Below, piece by piece: positions 19,003 through 27,859 of a DNA stretch of 64,000 nucleotides; within the stretch, counting starts at the first letter, position 1; every line of letters begins with the position of its first letter. A program made the translations under genes and the position numbers. Below the pieces are notes generated by a model, which was not told where the DNA came from, ran no database searches, and saw only the letters and a list, made by a program, of their open reading frames with translations. The stretch comes from Qipengyuania intermedia (lineage in GTDB: Bacteria > Pseudomonadota > Alphaproteobacteria > Sphingomonadales > Sphingomonadaceae), in contig NZ_JAIGNS010000002.1 of assembly GCF_019711615.1 (NCBI RefSeq), positions 607,501 through 671,500 of the forward strand, read 5' to 3'.

Positions 19003-19820
19003 CCCCCCGATGCGCCGCCGCCGCCGAAGCTGCCGCCGCCGCCGGAAAATCCGCCGCCGCCGAAGCCTCCGCCGAACCCGCCGCCAGAGCCGCCACCCCA
19101 GTCATCGCCGCCCGACAACGCGCCGCGCGCGATGGCCGAGCCGACTTCCCACAGGATGATGTCGCGTGCGGTGTTACCCCACGGACCGCGCTTGTAGCGG
19201 CGCCTGCGCCCGCGACCGGTCAGCATGGGCAGGATGAAAAAGAAGAAGATGAAGCCAAGCCAGATCAGGCCGCCGTAGGGGAAGCCACTGTCGGCTTTGC
19301 GCGTCTGGCTCGCCTCTGCGGCGATCCGGCGCGCTTCGTCTTCAGGCAGGACCAGCTGGCCGATGATCGCATCGGCACCGGCATTGATACCGGCGGGATA
19401 ATCACCTTCCTTGAACCTCGGAAGGATGTCGTTCTGGATTATGACCGCAGAAAGAGCATCGGTTAGGTAACCTTCCACGCCATAGCCGGTCGCTATATGT
19501 ACCCTTCTTTCGTTCGGAGCGACGACAAGCAATGCACCGTCGTCTCGGTCGGCGTCACCAAGCGCCCACTCGCGACCCAGCTGGTAGCTGTAATCGGCAA
19601 TGTCGTATCCTTGCAGGTCTCTGATGGTCGCCACGACGAGCTGGCGCTGCGACTGGTCCTCCAGCGCGGCCAGCTTCTGCGTCAGCTCTGCCTCTTCCGC
19701 CGGACTGAGCAGGTCCGCCTGATCGACGACCCGTCCGGTCAGCTCGGGAAACTCCTGCGCCAGGGCAGGGGACGCAAGCAGCGCCCCCGCCAAGGCGAGC
19801 ACGGCAAGGAGGTGGCGCAT
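18996..19820 (-). CDS. TPM-domain protein, YgcG family, with glycine-rich tail
   Basis: 274 residues from the ATG at 19820 (a TTG just before it is less likely). Signal peptide (MRHLLAVLALAGALLASPALA), TPM domain from about 22 (FPELTGRVVDQADLLSP, later ERRVHIATGYGVEGYLTD), a transmembrane helix (GLIWLGFIFFFFILPML), a basic stretch (GRGRRRRYKRG) and a long Gly/Ser tail rich in GGGF and GGGG repeats. This is the exact layout of YgcG proteins, which are almost always next to lemA. The soluble domain faces the periplasm. Role likely envelope-related; the activity is unproven. Confidence 0.88.
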   Translation of the reverse strand: MRHLLAVLALAGALLASPALAQEFPELTGRVVDQADLLSPAEEAELTQKLAALEDQSQRQLVVATIRDLQGYDIADYSYQLGREWALGDADRDDGALLVVAPNERRVHIATGYGVEGYLTDALSAVIIQNDILPRFKEGDYPAGINAGADAIIGQLVLPEDEARRIAAEASQTRKADSGFPYGGLIWLGFIFFFFILPMLTGRGRRRRYKRGPWGNTARDIILWEVGSAIARGALSGGDDWGGGSGGGFGGGFGGGGFSGGGGSFGGGGASGGW

Positions 19821-19828
19821 CAACGCGC

Positions 19829-20431
19829 TCAGTTCGAGGTCATGTCGATGGTCGGAGCGACTTCGGCCCCTTCCGTCGCAGCCTCGTAGGGAACCAGCGG
19901 TTCTGCGCCGTGGATGATGTTAGCGCCGATTGTGTCGGGGAAGGTGCGGATCGTCGTATTATATTCGCGCACCGCTTCGTTGTAGTCGCGAATGGCGACA
20001 GCGATGCGGTTTTCGGTGCCTTCCAGCTGGCTCTGCAGCGCGAGGAAATTCTGGTTCGACTGGATCTGCGGATAGGCTTCGAAGCTCGCGAGCAGGCGAC
20101 CGAGGCCCTGACCAAGCTGGCTCTGTGCGGCCTGGAATTCAGCCATCTTTTCGGCATCGCCCAGATCGGCCGCGTCGATATTCACGCTGGTTGCGCGGGC
20201 GCGGGCATCGGTGACCTCGGTCAGGATCGAGCGCTCGTTCTCGGCGGCGCCCTGCGCCACTTCGACAAGGTTCGGGATCAGGTTCGCACGACGCTGGAAC
20301 TGTGCCTCGACATCGGCCCACTTGGCCTTGGCGTTTTCTTCCGCTGCCGGAACCGAGTTGATGCCGCAGGCCGAGAGAGCCATCGCGGCCGCGGCAACGA
20401 AAGCGACGCGGAAGCTGGCGAAACGTGTCAT
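19829..20431 (-). CDS. lemA: LemA family lipoprotein
   Basis: 200 residues. Lipoprotein signal with lipobox ALSAC (Cys22), then the LemA fold: long helices with RRANLIPNLVEVAQG and the highly conserved EGTENRIAVAIRDYNEAVREYNTTIRTFPDTI. LemA proteins are helical envelope proteins of unknown biochemical role, nearly always paired with TPM/YgcG proteins as here (8 nt upstream of ygcG). Here it is a predicted lipoprotein, whereas many LemA proteins have an N-terminal membrane helix. It heads a five-gene run on the minus strand, with a plausible promoter just upstream. Confidence 0.93.
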   Translation of the reverse strand: MTRFASFRVAFVAAAAMALSACGINSVPAAEENAKAKWADVEAQFQRRANLIPNLVEVAQGAAENERSILTEVTDARARATSVNIDAADLGDAEKMAEFQAAQSQLGQGLGRLLASFEAYPQIQSNQNFLALQSQLEGTENRIAVAIRDYNEAVREYNTTIRTFPDTIGANIIHGAEPLVPYEAATEGAEVAPTIDMTSN

Positions 20432-20461
20432 CGAGAAACCCCTTTTTCGAATACTGTTTTA

Positions 20462-20491
20462 TATAGATAGCACGGTTGTAGCTGCGTTCAA
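20462..20491 (-). promoter_or_regulatory. probable sigma-70 promoter of the lemA run
   Basis: On the minus strand TTGAAC (20491-20486) and a TATCTATATA stretch (about 20469-20460) lie 16-18 bases apart, 30-60 nt before the lemA ATG. Confidence 0.5.
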
Positions 20492-20567
20492 GGATTGCAG
20501 CGCTTGTGGACCTGCATCAATTTTGGCAGGAATCCTTTATCCGGGTCGCAGTGGAGGGACACAGTTC

Positions 20568-21035
20568 ATGCTCAAGGATTTCAAGGAATTCATTGCCAAG
20601 GGCAATGTGATGGAACTCGCCGTCGCGGTGATCATCGGCGGTGCGTTTGCCACCATCGTGAAGTCGCTGACCGACGAGATCATCATGCCGATCGTCGGCG
20701 CCATTTTCGGCGGCGCGGACTTCAGCCGGTATTTCTTCCTGCTCGACGTGCCCGAAGGTTATGACGGTCCGATGGACGATTACGCCGCCTTGCAGGAAGC
20801 GGGCGCCGCAATGATCGGCTATGGCAGTTTCATCACTGCGGTGATCAATTTCCTGATCCTGGCCTTTATCATCTTCATCCTCGTTCGCTACGCCAAGAAG
20901 GTGATGGCCGAATTCGAGGAAAAGAAGGAAGAGGCACCGGCAGGTCCGAGCGAGATCGACCTGCTCAAGGAAATCCGCGACGAATTGCGCGCGACGCGTC
21001 CGGACTATGCGCCTGAGAAAGGCCCCATGGGTTGA
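20568..21035 (+). CDS. mscL: large-conductance mechanosensitive channel MscL
   Basis: 155 residues from the ATG at 20568, which has GGAGGGA upstream. The longer frame upstream is not family-like. N-terminal amphipathic helix, then the MscL signature KGNVMELAVAVIIGGAFATIVKSL (11-34) forming the pore helix TM1. A periplasmic loop and TM2 (about 84-107) follow, then the cytoplasmic bundle (PSEIDLLKEIRDEL). The homopentamer opens under membrane tension and releases solutes on osmotic downshock. Transcribed away from lemA. A good terminator follows. At 155 residues it is slightly longer than the E. coli protein (136) because of the periplasmic loop. Confidence 0.97.
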   Translation: MLKDFKEFIAKGNVMELAVAVIIGGAFATIVKSLTDEIIMPIVGAIFGGADFSRYFFLLDVPEGYDGPMDDYAALQEAGAAMIGYGSFITAVINFLILAFIIFILVRYAKKVMAEFEEKKEEAPAGPSEIDLLKEIRDELRATRPDYAPEKGPMG

Positions 21036-21045
21036 GGTCTGGCGA

Positions 21046-21083
21046 TGCGGGGAGCGCAATCGTGCTTCCCGCACCCCTTTTTC
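21046..21083 (+). terminator. rho-independent terminator of mscL
   Basis: 12-bp stem including two G-U pairs (TGCGGGGAGCGC / GTGCTTCCCGCA), loop AATC, then CCCCTTTTT. Confidence 0.85.
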
Positions 21084-21091
21084 GCGCTCAC

Positions 21092-21119
21092 TTCACATTA
21101 AGGCTTTGATCGCTATATG
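21092..21119 (+). promoter_or_regulatory. possible ssrA promoter
   Basis: TTCACA at 21092-21097 and TATATG at 21114-21119, 16 bases apart, just upstream of the tmRNA gene. One mismatch in the -35 and two in the -10 relative to consensus. Confidence 0.45.
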
Positions 21120-21466
21120 AGGCCTGTCGGTTTCGGCCGGCTATGGCGATAAACTGCGCTGTGCAATAGGTACAACGGACCCGGGGGCAGTACCCGGCGG
21201 CTCCACCATAACCCGCGGTAAATGCGCGGTTTTTGACGGGGCCGAACTAGGATCGACGTGTGCTGAAAGACAGTGTTTTCGCCCGGGCTGAGTAACCCGT
21301 AAAACTGTTCACAACACACAAGTGCCAACGATAACGAAGCACTCGCAATCGCTGCGTAACCTGACGGCCTAACGGCCTGATCTTACAAAGCTAAAGCGCG
21401 GTTGGACCCACCGGGCAACAGAAGCGGATTCCGGGGCTCCGGGGGTAGCTAGCAACAGAAACCCCC
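21120..21466 (+). ncRNA. ssrA: tmRNA, circularly permuted two-piece form
   Basis: The acceptor part comes first, ending GGCGGCTCCACCA with CCA at 21206-21208. It contains a T-arm CCGGG-GGCAGTA-CCCGG. A spacer (21209-21237) follows, then the coding piece beginning GGGGCCG at 21238. GGGGCCG and CGGCTCC pair over seven base pairs, joining the two pieces into the tRNA-like acceptor stem. The tag frame at 21324-21359 reads ANDNEALAIAA-stop, ending in the AA degron recognised by ClpXP. The permuted order is the hallmark of alphaproteobacterial ssrA. The RNA rescues stalled ribosomes with SmpB. The outer ends are approximate, and the spacer should be removed by processing. Confidence 0.93.
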
Positions 21467-21473
21467 ACCTTCT

Positions 21474-21692
21474 TCAGCTGTTGTTTTTAGCAAAGACCAT
21501 GAGCGCGATGAAAGTCGCGATCGCAATCACGCCTGCGCCTGCCTGCACGAAGGCGCTCTCGCTGTTGTTTGCCAGAAATATTACAAGCAAAATCATTGAG
21601 ATCACGAGAAAAACGCACCCCCATCCCGCTAGGGATTCGGGTACGAACCCTATTCCAACGCGATGGAATAGTTTTCGACCTGCTCGGTTCAC
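21474..21692 (-). CDS. small two-span membrane protein, unknown function
   Basis: 72 residues from a GTG whose GTGA overlaps the stop of the upstream gene. A basic N-terminal part (MNRAGRKLFHR) is followed by two hydrophobic spans: GWGCVFLVISMILLVIFLA (24-42) and AGAGVIAIATFIALMVFA (51-68), separated by a short Asn/Ser/Glu loop. I do not recognise the family. The four-base overlap with the 85-residue gene and the clean membrane pattern support it as real. Its stop lies 8 nt from the tmRNA 3' region, convergent to it. Confidence 0.6.
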   Translation of the reverse strand: MNRAGRKLFHRVGIGFVPESLAGWGCVFLVISMILLVIFLANNSESAFVQAGAGVIAIATFIALMVFAKNNS

Positions 21693-21946
21693 GCGTCGGT
21701 ACTGGTTGTTTCAGCCTCTTCGGCCTTGCGCGCTTCGGTCTCGTAGCGGATCGCGTCGAGGATTTTTGCACCGCCCAGGAACACAGCGCCTGCGGTGGCT
21801 GCCATCAGCAGCCAGCCGCCGACGCCGGGGTATTCGACCGTGTAATGCGCGCCGCGCGTCATGGCGCCAAGAGCAAGGGCGTAGATGATCAAGAACGCTT
21901 CGAAGCGTGTCTTGATCACGAAAAGCCGCTTGATCTTGGTCCACAT
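21689..21946 (-). CDS. conserved small membrane protein, unknown function
   Basis: 85 residues. It begins MWTKIKRLFVIKTRFEAFLIIY and has two hydrophobic segments (about 17-32 and 42-62), with a Glu/Lys-rich C-terminus. Proteins of this type recur in sphingomonads as uncharacterised, but no function is known to me. It is the first gene of a two-gene unit with the overlapping 72-residue membrane protein. The 149 nt upstream (21947-22095) separate it from astB, and only its own promoter is expected there. Confidence 0.72.
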   Translation of the reverse strand: MWTKIKRLFVIKTRFEAFLIIYALALGAMTRGAHYTVEYPGVGGWLLMAATAGAVFLGGAKILDAIRYETEARKAEEAETTSTDA

Positions 21947-22095
21947 GGGTATGTGCGCTTCCTCGATTTGTTAACTTCCGGGTGCGTGATCAGGCGGGTT
22001 TCGACGCCAGCCTGCGGCTCCCGGTGGTTAATGCGTCAAGGAGTGTAGGCGCGGCGCGGAAGCCGAGTCCAGCGCGTTAACCGTGTTGGGCCGGT

Positions 22096-23346
22096 TTAAG
22101 CGAGAGTGTCCAAGGACAGGACAGATAGCAGCGCCTCGCGCGCCTCGATTACCGTCTTTGCCAGGGCATCGCTGCCGATATCGGCCGGATCGATCTGTTC
22201 CGGCCAATTTTCCGCAACGACGGCCTCCACGCGTTCCAGCTTGGCTTCATTTAGAATGAAGCGCGGATCGACAGTTGCCGGATCGGCCACCACGCGCAAG
22301 CGAAGGCAGGCGGGGCCGCCGCCATTGGCCATCGATTGCTTCACATCCACTGGGATGACCTTGCGGATCGGGCCATTCGTCGCGAGCATATGTTCGCACC
22401 ACGACCAGACCGCAGCGCTTTCCTGGCATTCGGTCGGCACCACAAGAGCCATTTCGCCGGTCGGCAGGGTGAGAAGCTGCGCGTTGAACAGATAGGTGCG
22501 GATCGCTTCTTCGAGGCTGACGGCACTTTCGGGCACTTCGACCACCTGGAGGGCGGGGAATGACGCTGTAATCGCGTCGTACGCGCCCTGCTTGTCGGCA
22601 AAGGCGCGTTCGTGAGTGAACAAGACGCGCTCGTTGGCAACGGAAACCACATCATTGTGGAACGCGCCTGCAGCAATCGCTTCCGGGTTTTGTTCGATGA
22701 AGACGCACTTTTCCGGGTCGAGGCCGTGCAGGCGTGCGACCGCGCGGCTGGCCTGTTCGTGCTGGCGGGCGGGAAACTTTCCGCCCTGCGTACCATAGAC
22801 GAACACTTCCACGCCCTCGGCACCATGCCCTTCGCAAAAGCGCATATGGTTGGCTGCACCCTCATCGCCGAAGGTCGGCAGGATGGCGTCGTGGACGGCG
22901 AAATGCTGGGTGTCGCCGAATGCGATGTCGAGCTGCGCCTTGGTGTCGCGCCATTCCTGCGCGCGGTGGGCCATCGTCACGAGATTGGCAGGCGTCAGGT
23001 GACACCGCCCGTCTGCCGTATCGGGAGCGGGGCTGACGGTGGCGGCATTGGCGGTCCACATCGAACTCGCGGACCAAGCTGCTGCGATCAGCTGGCGCGG
23101 GGCATCGGCGTCCAATGCCAGATCGCGGATCAACCCGAGATTGGGGCGCGGCAAGGGGAGGAGAAAACCCTGTGCAAGTCCAAGCTCCATATTGGAGCGC
23201 ATCTTGCCGAGTCCCTGTAGCGCTGCGGCGCGCGGATAGCTGGTATCCCCACCATGGCTGGAACTCGCGATATTGCCGAGGCTGAGGCCTGCGTAATTGT
23301 GGCTCGGCCCGACGATGCCGTCGAAATTGATCTCAACCAGGCTCAT
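22096..23346 (-). CDS. astB: N-succinylarginine dihydrolase AstB
   Basis: 416 residues from the ATG at 23346 (MSLVEINFDGIVGPSHNYAG), overlapping the astA stop by four bases. The catalytic triad expected from E. coli AstB is present: Glu162 in DEGAANH, His230 in GAFHNDV, Cys347 in NGGGPACLRLRV. The enzyme converts N2-succinylarginine to succinylornithine with release of two ammonia and CO2, the second step of the arginine succinyltransferase pathway. It is the last gene of the M20-astA-astB unit. astC, astD and astE are not in the window. Confidence 0.95.
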   Translation of the reverse strand: MSLVEINFDGIVGPSHNYAGLSLGNIASSSHGGDTSYPRAAALQGLGKMRSNMELGLAQGFLLPLPRPNLGLIRDLALDADAPRQLIAAAWSASSMWTANAATVSPAPDTADGRCHLTPANLVTMAHRAQEWRDTKAQLDIAFGDTQHFAVHDAILPTFGDEGAANHMRFCEGHGAEGVEVFVYGTQGGKFPARQHEQASRAVARLHGLDPEKCVFIEQNPEAIAAGAFHNDVVSVANERVLFTHERAFADKQGAYDAITASFPALQVVEVPESAVSLEEAIRTYLFNAQLLTLPTGEMALVVPTECQESAAVWSWCEHMLATNGPIRKVIPVDVKQSMANGGGPACLRLRVVADPATVDPRFILNEAKLERVEAVVAENWPEQIDPADIGSDALAKTVIEAREALLSVLSLDTLA

Positions 23347-24359
23347 CGCGCGACGCTCCATACTTCGTCGCCCTTGCTCACGCCCAGTGTCTCGGCGGCA
23401 GAGGCGTCGATCGTCATGCTACCGTCGTCACCGAATGCGCGCAGGCCATAGCAGCTGCGGAAATCGTCGAATTTCCCGGTGGCGAGAAGGGCGCGTTCGC
23501 CCTCTTCCAGGTCGGTTGCAGAAATATTGGCAGCCTTTGCGTTCGCGATACTTTTCACCGTATCCGTCCGGGCCGTCATCGTGGGGCCGCCATCGAAAAT
23601 ATCGACATAGCCTTCGGCCGCAAATCCCTCGTTCTCGAGCATGCGCATGGCCGCACGTCCACTCGGGTGGGGCACGCCGATGACCTTCTTCGCCTCGTCG
23701 CCCAGCATGGCGATATAGACCGGATGCTTGGGCATGAGGTCCGCAATGAACTGGTTGCCATTGATGGCGTTGAAATAGTCCGCTTCCTGGAAGGTCATGC
23801 CGAAGAACCGTCCTGCGACGCCGTCCCAAAAGGGCGATCCGCCGCGATCGTCGATCACGCCGCGCAATTCGGCGAGGATGCGGTCGGCAAAGCGCGCACG
23901 GTGCATGGCAACGAAGAGATAGCGGCTGCGTGCCAGCAGGAGGCCAAGACCGCCTGCGCGTTCGCCGGGGTGGAGGAACAGGCCGCCGACTTCGCTAGAA
24001 CCTTCGAGATCGGTCGTCAGGCTGAGCATTTCCGCGCGCACGGTGCGGTCGAGTTCCTGGCTGTGCTGCGTTAGCGTGGTCATGCGATAGCTGTAGAACG
24101 GCCATTGCTGTCCGACCTGGGTGAACAGCTGGCACGTGCCGCGCACCTGGCGGGTTTCGGTGTTTTCCAGCACGAGGGTGAACTGGTCGTCGCCAAGCTC
24201 ATCGTCGGTGCGCGAAAACGCGGCCTCGGCGCGTTCCAGCTTGCGGGTCAATGCGGCCCTGTCTGCGGGAAGATTGGTGAAGCCACCGCCAGTCAGCTTG
24301 GCCATTTCGTACAGGTGTTCAAGGTCGCTGATATGGGCAGCGCGGAGGCGGAAAGTCAC
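23343..24359 (-). CDS. astA: arginine N-succinyltransferase AstA
   Basis: 338 residues from a GTG at 24359 whose GTGA overlaps the stop of the M20 hydrolase gene. The frame continues upstream, but only from here does it match the family (FRLRAAHISDLEHLYEMAKL). Typical AstA text is present: GFTNLPADRAAL, SSEVGGLFLHP, RYLFVAMHRARFADRILAELRG, and FWDGVAGRFFGMTFQEADY. It transfers succinyl from succinyl-CoA to arginine, the first step of the AST route. Only one subunit type is seen, unlike the alpha/beta pair of Pseudomonas. Translational coupling within the operon is clear from the overlaps. Confidence 0.95.
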   Translation of the reverse strand: MTFRLRAAHISDLEHLYEMAKLTGGGFTNLPADRAALTRKLERAEAAFSRTDDELGDDQFTLVLENTETRQVRGTCQLFTQVGQQWPFYSYRMTTLTQHSQELDRTVRAEMLSLTTDLEGSSEVGGLFLHPGERAGGLGLLLARSRYLFVAMHRARFADRILAELRGVIDDRGGSPFWDGVAGRFFGMTFQEADYFNAINGNQFIADLMPKHPVYIAMLGDEAKKVIGVPHPSGRAAMRMLENEGFAAEGYVDIFDGGPTMTARTDTVKSIANAKAANISATDLEEGERALLATGKFDDFRSCYGLRAFGDDGSMTIDASAAETLGVSKGDEVWSVAR

Positions 24360-25564
24360 AAATGGTCTCCGGTGGAAAGCTTGGTCAGGACCAGCGCGGA
24401 CAGCGCCGCGCGTTCCCGCAAGGATGGGACGATCATGAACTCGTCCGGTGAGTGGATTGCGCCGCCGCGCACGCCCATGGTGTCGACCACGGGGACGCCG
24501 GTGGCGGCGATATTGTTGCCGTCGCAAACGCCGCCGGTGCTCTTCCAGCCGATCTCCTGGCCGAGTTCGGCGCCGCAGGATTTGACGAGATCGAACAGGC
24601 GCTGGGCCTTTTCGTCGACCGGCTTTGGCGGGCGGGTAACGCCTCCGTGGCGGTGGATGCCGACTTCGTGGTCGGCCTCGATCATATGCAGGATCGCGTC
24701 GAGTTCGCCGTCGAACCGGTTCATTGCATCGGTCGACTTAGGACGGATGTTGAAGCGCAGGATGGCAAGGTCCGGCACGACGTTATTGGCTGCGCCGCCC
24801 TCTATCTTGGCCGGGTTTATGGTGATGTCATCCGCCTCGAGCGCCTTGATGCGAAGCACCAGGTCGCTGGCGGCAACAATGGCGTTACGGCCATCGTGCG
24901 GGTTGCGTCCGGCATGGGCGGACTTGCCGGTGATCGTGATCGAATAGTTTCCGGTCCCGCCGCGTGCGTGGGCCAACGTGCCGTCGGGCAGGGCGCTCGG
25001 CTCGTAGGTCAGCGCCGCGTATTTTCCGCGCGCCAGCTCCTCGATGAGGCTGCGGCTGGCGAGACTGCCGGTTTCCTCGTCCGAATTGATCATCACATCG
25101 TAGCCGACGCGCTGCGAACCTTCGATCGTCTCAAACAGCTTGAGCGTGTGGAGGATGATATTCAGCCCGCCCTTCATATCGGCGGTGCCGGGACCATTGA
25201 TGGACTCGTCGTCGAGCCACACGGTTTCCTGGAAGGGGTGGTCGACAGGGAACACTGTGTCCATGTGGCCGGTCATGACGAAGCGCCGCTGGGCCTCGGG
25301 GCGCACCCGCAGGACCATGTGCTTGCCATGCGGCTTTTCGTACTCGCGTCCATCCGCGCTGATGGCGGTTACGGTGGCGGGTTCGACCAGCTCGACTTCG
25401 CCGGGAAGGGCGCTGAAGGCATCGGCCAGCACGCCGGCCATTTTATCGAGGCCTTGGATATTGGCCGTGCCGGTATTGATGGCCGCCCAGTCCTGGACTT
25501 CACGCAGCATGGTGTCTGCATCGATTGCGTCGAGAAGGGCTTGCGGGGCACTGTCCGGTTTCAT
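24356..25564 (-). CDS. M20-family metallohydrolase heading the ast operon
   Basis: 402 residues from the ATG at 25564 (AGGAAG upstream, MKPDSAPQ). M20 metal-site motifs are all seen: TGHMDTVFP (His100, Asp102), GPGTADMKGG (Asp129), DEETGS (Glu163 general base, Glu164 ligand), with a dimerisation domain in between. It hydrolyses an amide bond of an N-acyl amino acid or peptide. Its position first in an operon with astA and astB suggests a role in the arginine succinyl pathway, possibly the desuccinylase step normally done by AstE (M14 family). That role is inference. A carboxypeptidase G2-like activity is an alternative. Confidence 0.88.
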   Translation of the reverse strand: MKPDSAPQALLDAIDADTMLREVQDWAAINTGTANIQGLDKMAGVLADAFSALPGEVELVEPATVTAISADGREYEKPHGKHMVLRVRPEAQRRFVMTGHMDTVFPVDHPFQETVWLDDESINGPGTADMKGGLNIILHTLKLFETIEGSQRVGYDVMINSDEETGSLASRSLIEELARGKYAALTYEPSALPDGTLAHARGGTGNYSITITGKSAHAGRNPHDGRNAIVAASDLVLRIKALEADDITINPAKIEGGAANNVVPDLAILRFNIRPKSTDAMNRFDGELDAILHMIEADHEVGIHRHGGVTRPPKPVDEKAQRLFDLVKSCGAELGQEIGWKSTGGVCDGNNIAATGVPVVDTMGVRGGAIHSPDEFMIVPSLRERAALSALVLTKLSTGDHL

Positions 25565-25693
25565 TGGCAACTTCCTTAGTCGGGATGCGCCAAGTGTCCA
25601 CCCCGCCGCTTGCAATCGTCAACCGCTGGCGGCATAGGTCGGATCGCTCCTCCCCGGGTACACATCGCCATTCGAATACCCCAAGGGAGTTCC

Positions 25694-27799
25694 ATGACAG
25701 ATTACGTGACGCGCGCAGGGATCGAAGTCGATCCGGCTCTGGCAGCCTTTATCGAAACCGAAGTGATCGCACCGCTCGGCCGCGATACGGATGAATTCTG
25801 GACAGGTTTCGCCAATCTGCTCGGCAAGTTTGCGCCCCGCAACCGCGCCCTGCTGCAAAAGCGCGAGGATCTTCAGGCGAAGATCGATGCGTGGCACACC
25901 GAGCGCGCGGGGCAGCCGCATGATGCGAGCGCCTATCGCGCCTTTCTCGAAGAGATCGGCTATCTCGTGCCCGAGCCGGGCGACTTCACCATCGGGACGC
26001 AGAATGTCGATCCAGAGATCGCGACGATGGCAGGGCCGCAGCTCGTGGTGCCGATCCTCAACGCGCGCTTCCTGCTCAACGCGGCCAATGCGCGCTGGGG
26101 CAGCCTCTACGATGCGTTTTACGGGACCGATGCGCTCGACGCCCCTGCGGCGCGGCCTGGCGGATATGACGAGGATCGCGGCGCGGCAGTGATCGCGAAG
26201 GCCAAGGCCTTCATGGACGAGGCCGTGCCGCTGGCTGATGGCAAGAAGTGGTCCGAACTGTCCGACGTCAAGGATAACGGCATCCCGCTTGCCGATCCGG
26301 CGCAGTGCCACGGCTGGAACGACAAGGCCTGCCTGTTCAAACACTATGGCCTGCATATCGAGGTCGTGTTCGATGCCGATCACCCGATCGGTCGCAGCGA
26401 TCCGGCCAATATCGCCGATATCAATCTCGAAGCGGCGCTGACCACGATTGCCGATTGCGAAGATTCGGTCGCTGCCGTGGATGCAGAGGACAAGCTGCTC
26501 GCCTATCGCAACTGGCTCGGCGTGATCCGCGGAGATCTGTCGGAAAGCTTCGAAAAGGGCGGCAGGACGGTCACGCGCGCTCTGGTAGGCGATCGCACCT
26601 ACACCGCGCAGGACGGCAGCGAGTTTTCCCTGCCGGGCCGCAGCCTCATGTTCGTGCGCAATGTCGGCCACCTGATGACCAATCCGGCCATGCGTTGGGA
26701 CGGCGGGGATATTCCCGAAGGCATCATGGATGCGGTCGTCACCTCGGCCATCGGCGCGCACGACGTCGCCGGCCTCGGCAAGTACGGCAATTCGCGCAAG
26801 GGCAGCATCTACATCGTAAAGCCCAAGATGCACGGGCCCGAAGAGTGCGCCTTCACCAACGATCTGTTCGATGGGGTGGAAGACCTGCTCGGCCTGCCGC
26901 GCCACACGGTCAAGGTGGGTGTGATGGACGAGGAGCGCCGTACTTCGGCCAATCTCGCCGCCTGCATTCACGCGGTGCGGGACCGGATCGTCTTCATCAA
27001 CACCGGCTTCCTCGATCGCACCGGCGACGAAATCCACACCTCGATGCGTGCAGGACCGATGATGCGCAAGGGCGAGATGAAATCGTCCGCTTGGCTCAAG
27101 GCTTACGAGGCGCGCAATGTCGGCATCGGTCTTGCGCACGGGCTTTCCGGCCGCGCGCAGATCGGCAAGGGCATGTGGGCGGCCCCAGATCTAATGGGCC
27201 AGATGATGATCGAAAAGATCGGTCATTTGCGTGCCGGTGCGAACACGGCCTGGGTGCCGAGCCCGACGGCAGCAACGCTCCACGCAATCCATTACCACCG
27301 CGAGGACGTGTTCGAAATCCAGAAGGGGCTCGGCGATGCGGCCAAGCTGGAAGAACTGCTGACCATTCCGCTGGCAGACGGCGCGAACTGGTCCGAAGAG
27401 GAAATCCGCGAGGAGCTGGACAACAACTGCCAGGGCCTGCTCGGCTATGTGGTGCGCTGGATCGATGCGGGCGTAGGCTGTTCCAAGGTGCCGGACATCA
27501 ATGATGTCGGCCTGATGGAAGACCGCGCGACGTTGCGGATTTCAAGCCAGCATATCGCCAACTGGCTGCTTCACGGTGTCATTTCCGAGGAGCAGGTGAT
27601 GGACAGCCTGCGACGCATGGCAGCCAAGGTCGACGAGCAGAACGCGGGCGATCCTTTCTACGAGCCGCTGCTCGAGAACCAAGACGCCCCCGCTTTCAAC
27701 GCCGCCAAGGACCTGATTTTCAAGGGAGTAGAACAGCCGAGCGGTTATACCGAACCGCTCCTCCACGCTTGGCGCCTGAGGAAAAAGGCGGACGCTTGA
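25694..27799 (+). CDS. glcB: malate synthase G
   Basis: 701 residues from the ATG at 25694, preceded by AAGGGAG. The long monomeric form G (E. coli 723) with characteristic [33 protein letters not shown] and, near the end, [33 protein letters not shown], which carries the catalytic Asp of the family. It condenses glyoxylate with acetyl-CoA to malate in the glyoxylate bypass or glycolate use. No isocitrate lyase is next to it. Divergent from the ast operon, with 129 nt between their start codons. Confidence 0.97.
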   Translation: MTDYVTRAGIEVDPALAAFIETEVIAPLGRDTDEFWTGFANLLGKFAPRNRALLQKREDLQAKIDAWHTERAGQPHDASAYRAFLEEIGYLVPEPGDFTIGTQNVDPEIATMAGPQLVVPILNARFLLNAANARWGSLYDAFYGTDALDAPAARPGGYDEDRGAAVIAKAKAFMDEAVPLADGKKWSELSDVKDNGIPLADPAQCHGWNDKACLFKHYGLHIEVVFDADHPIGRSDPANIADINLEAALTTIADCEDSVAAVDAEDKLLAYRNWLGVIRGDLSESFEKGGRTVTRALVGDRTYTAQDGSEFSLPGRSLMFVRNVGHLMTNPAMRWDGGDIPEGIMDAVVTSAIGAHDVAGLGKYGNSRKGSIYIVKPKMHGPEECAFTNDLFDGVEDLLGLPRHTVKVGVMDEERRTSANLAACIHAVRDRIVFINTGFLDRTGDEIHTSMRAGPMMRKGEMKSSAWLKAYEARNVGIGLAHGLSGRAQIGKGMWAAPDLMGQMMIEKIGHLRAGANTAWVPSPTAATLHAIHYHREDVFEIQKGLGDAAKLEELLTIPLADGANWSEEEIREELDNNCQGLLGYVVRWIDAGVGCSKVPDINDVGLMEDRATLRISSQHIANWLLHGVISEEQVMDSLRRMAAKVDEQNAGDPFYEPLLENQDAPAFNAAKDLIFKGVEQPSGYTEPLLHAWRLRKKADA

Positions 27800-27828
27800 T
27801 GCAGGGCTGAAGCTATAGCAGACTGCCG

Positions 27829-27846
27829 CTTCACCAATCGGTGAAG
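27829..27846 (+). promoter_or_regulatory. small hairpin just before the DUF2189 gene
   Basis: CTTCACC-AATC-GGTGAAG, a 7-bp stem directly followed by the AGGAGG of the next gene. No T run is present. It could protect or modulate the ribosome binding site, or be chance. Confidence 0.35.
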
Positions 27847-27859
27847 AGGAGGCGGGACG

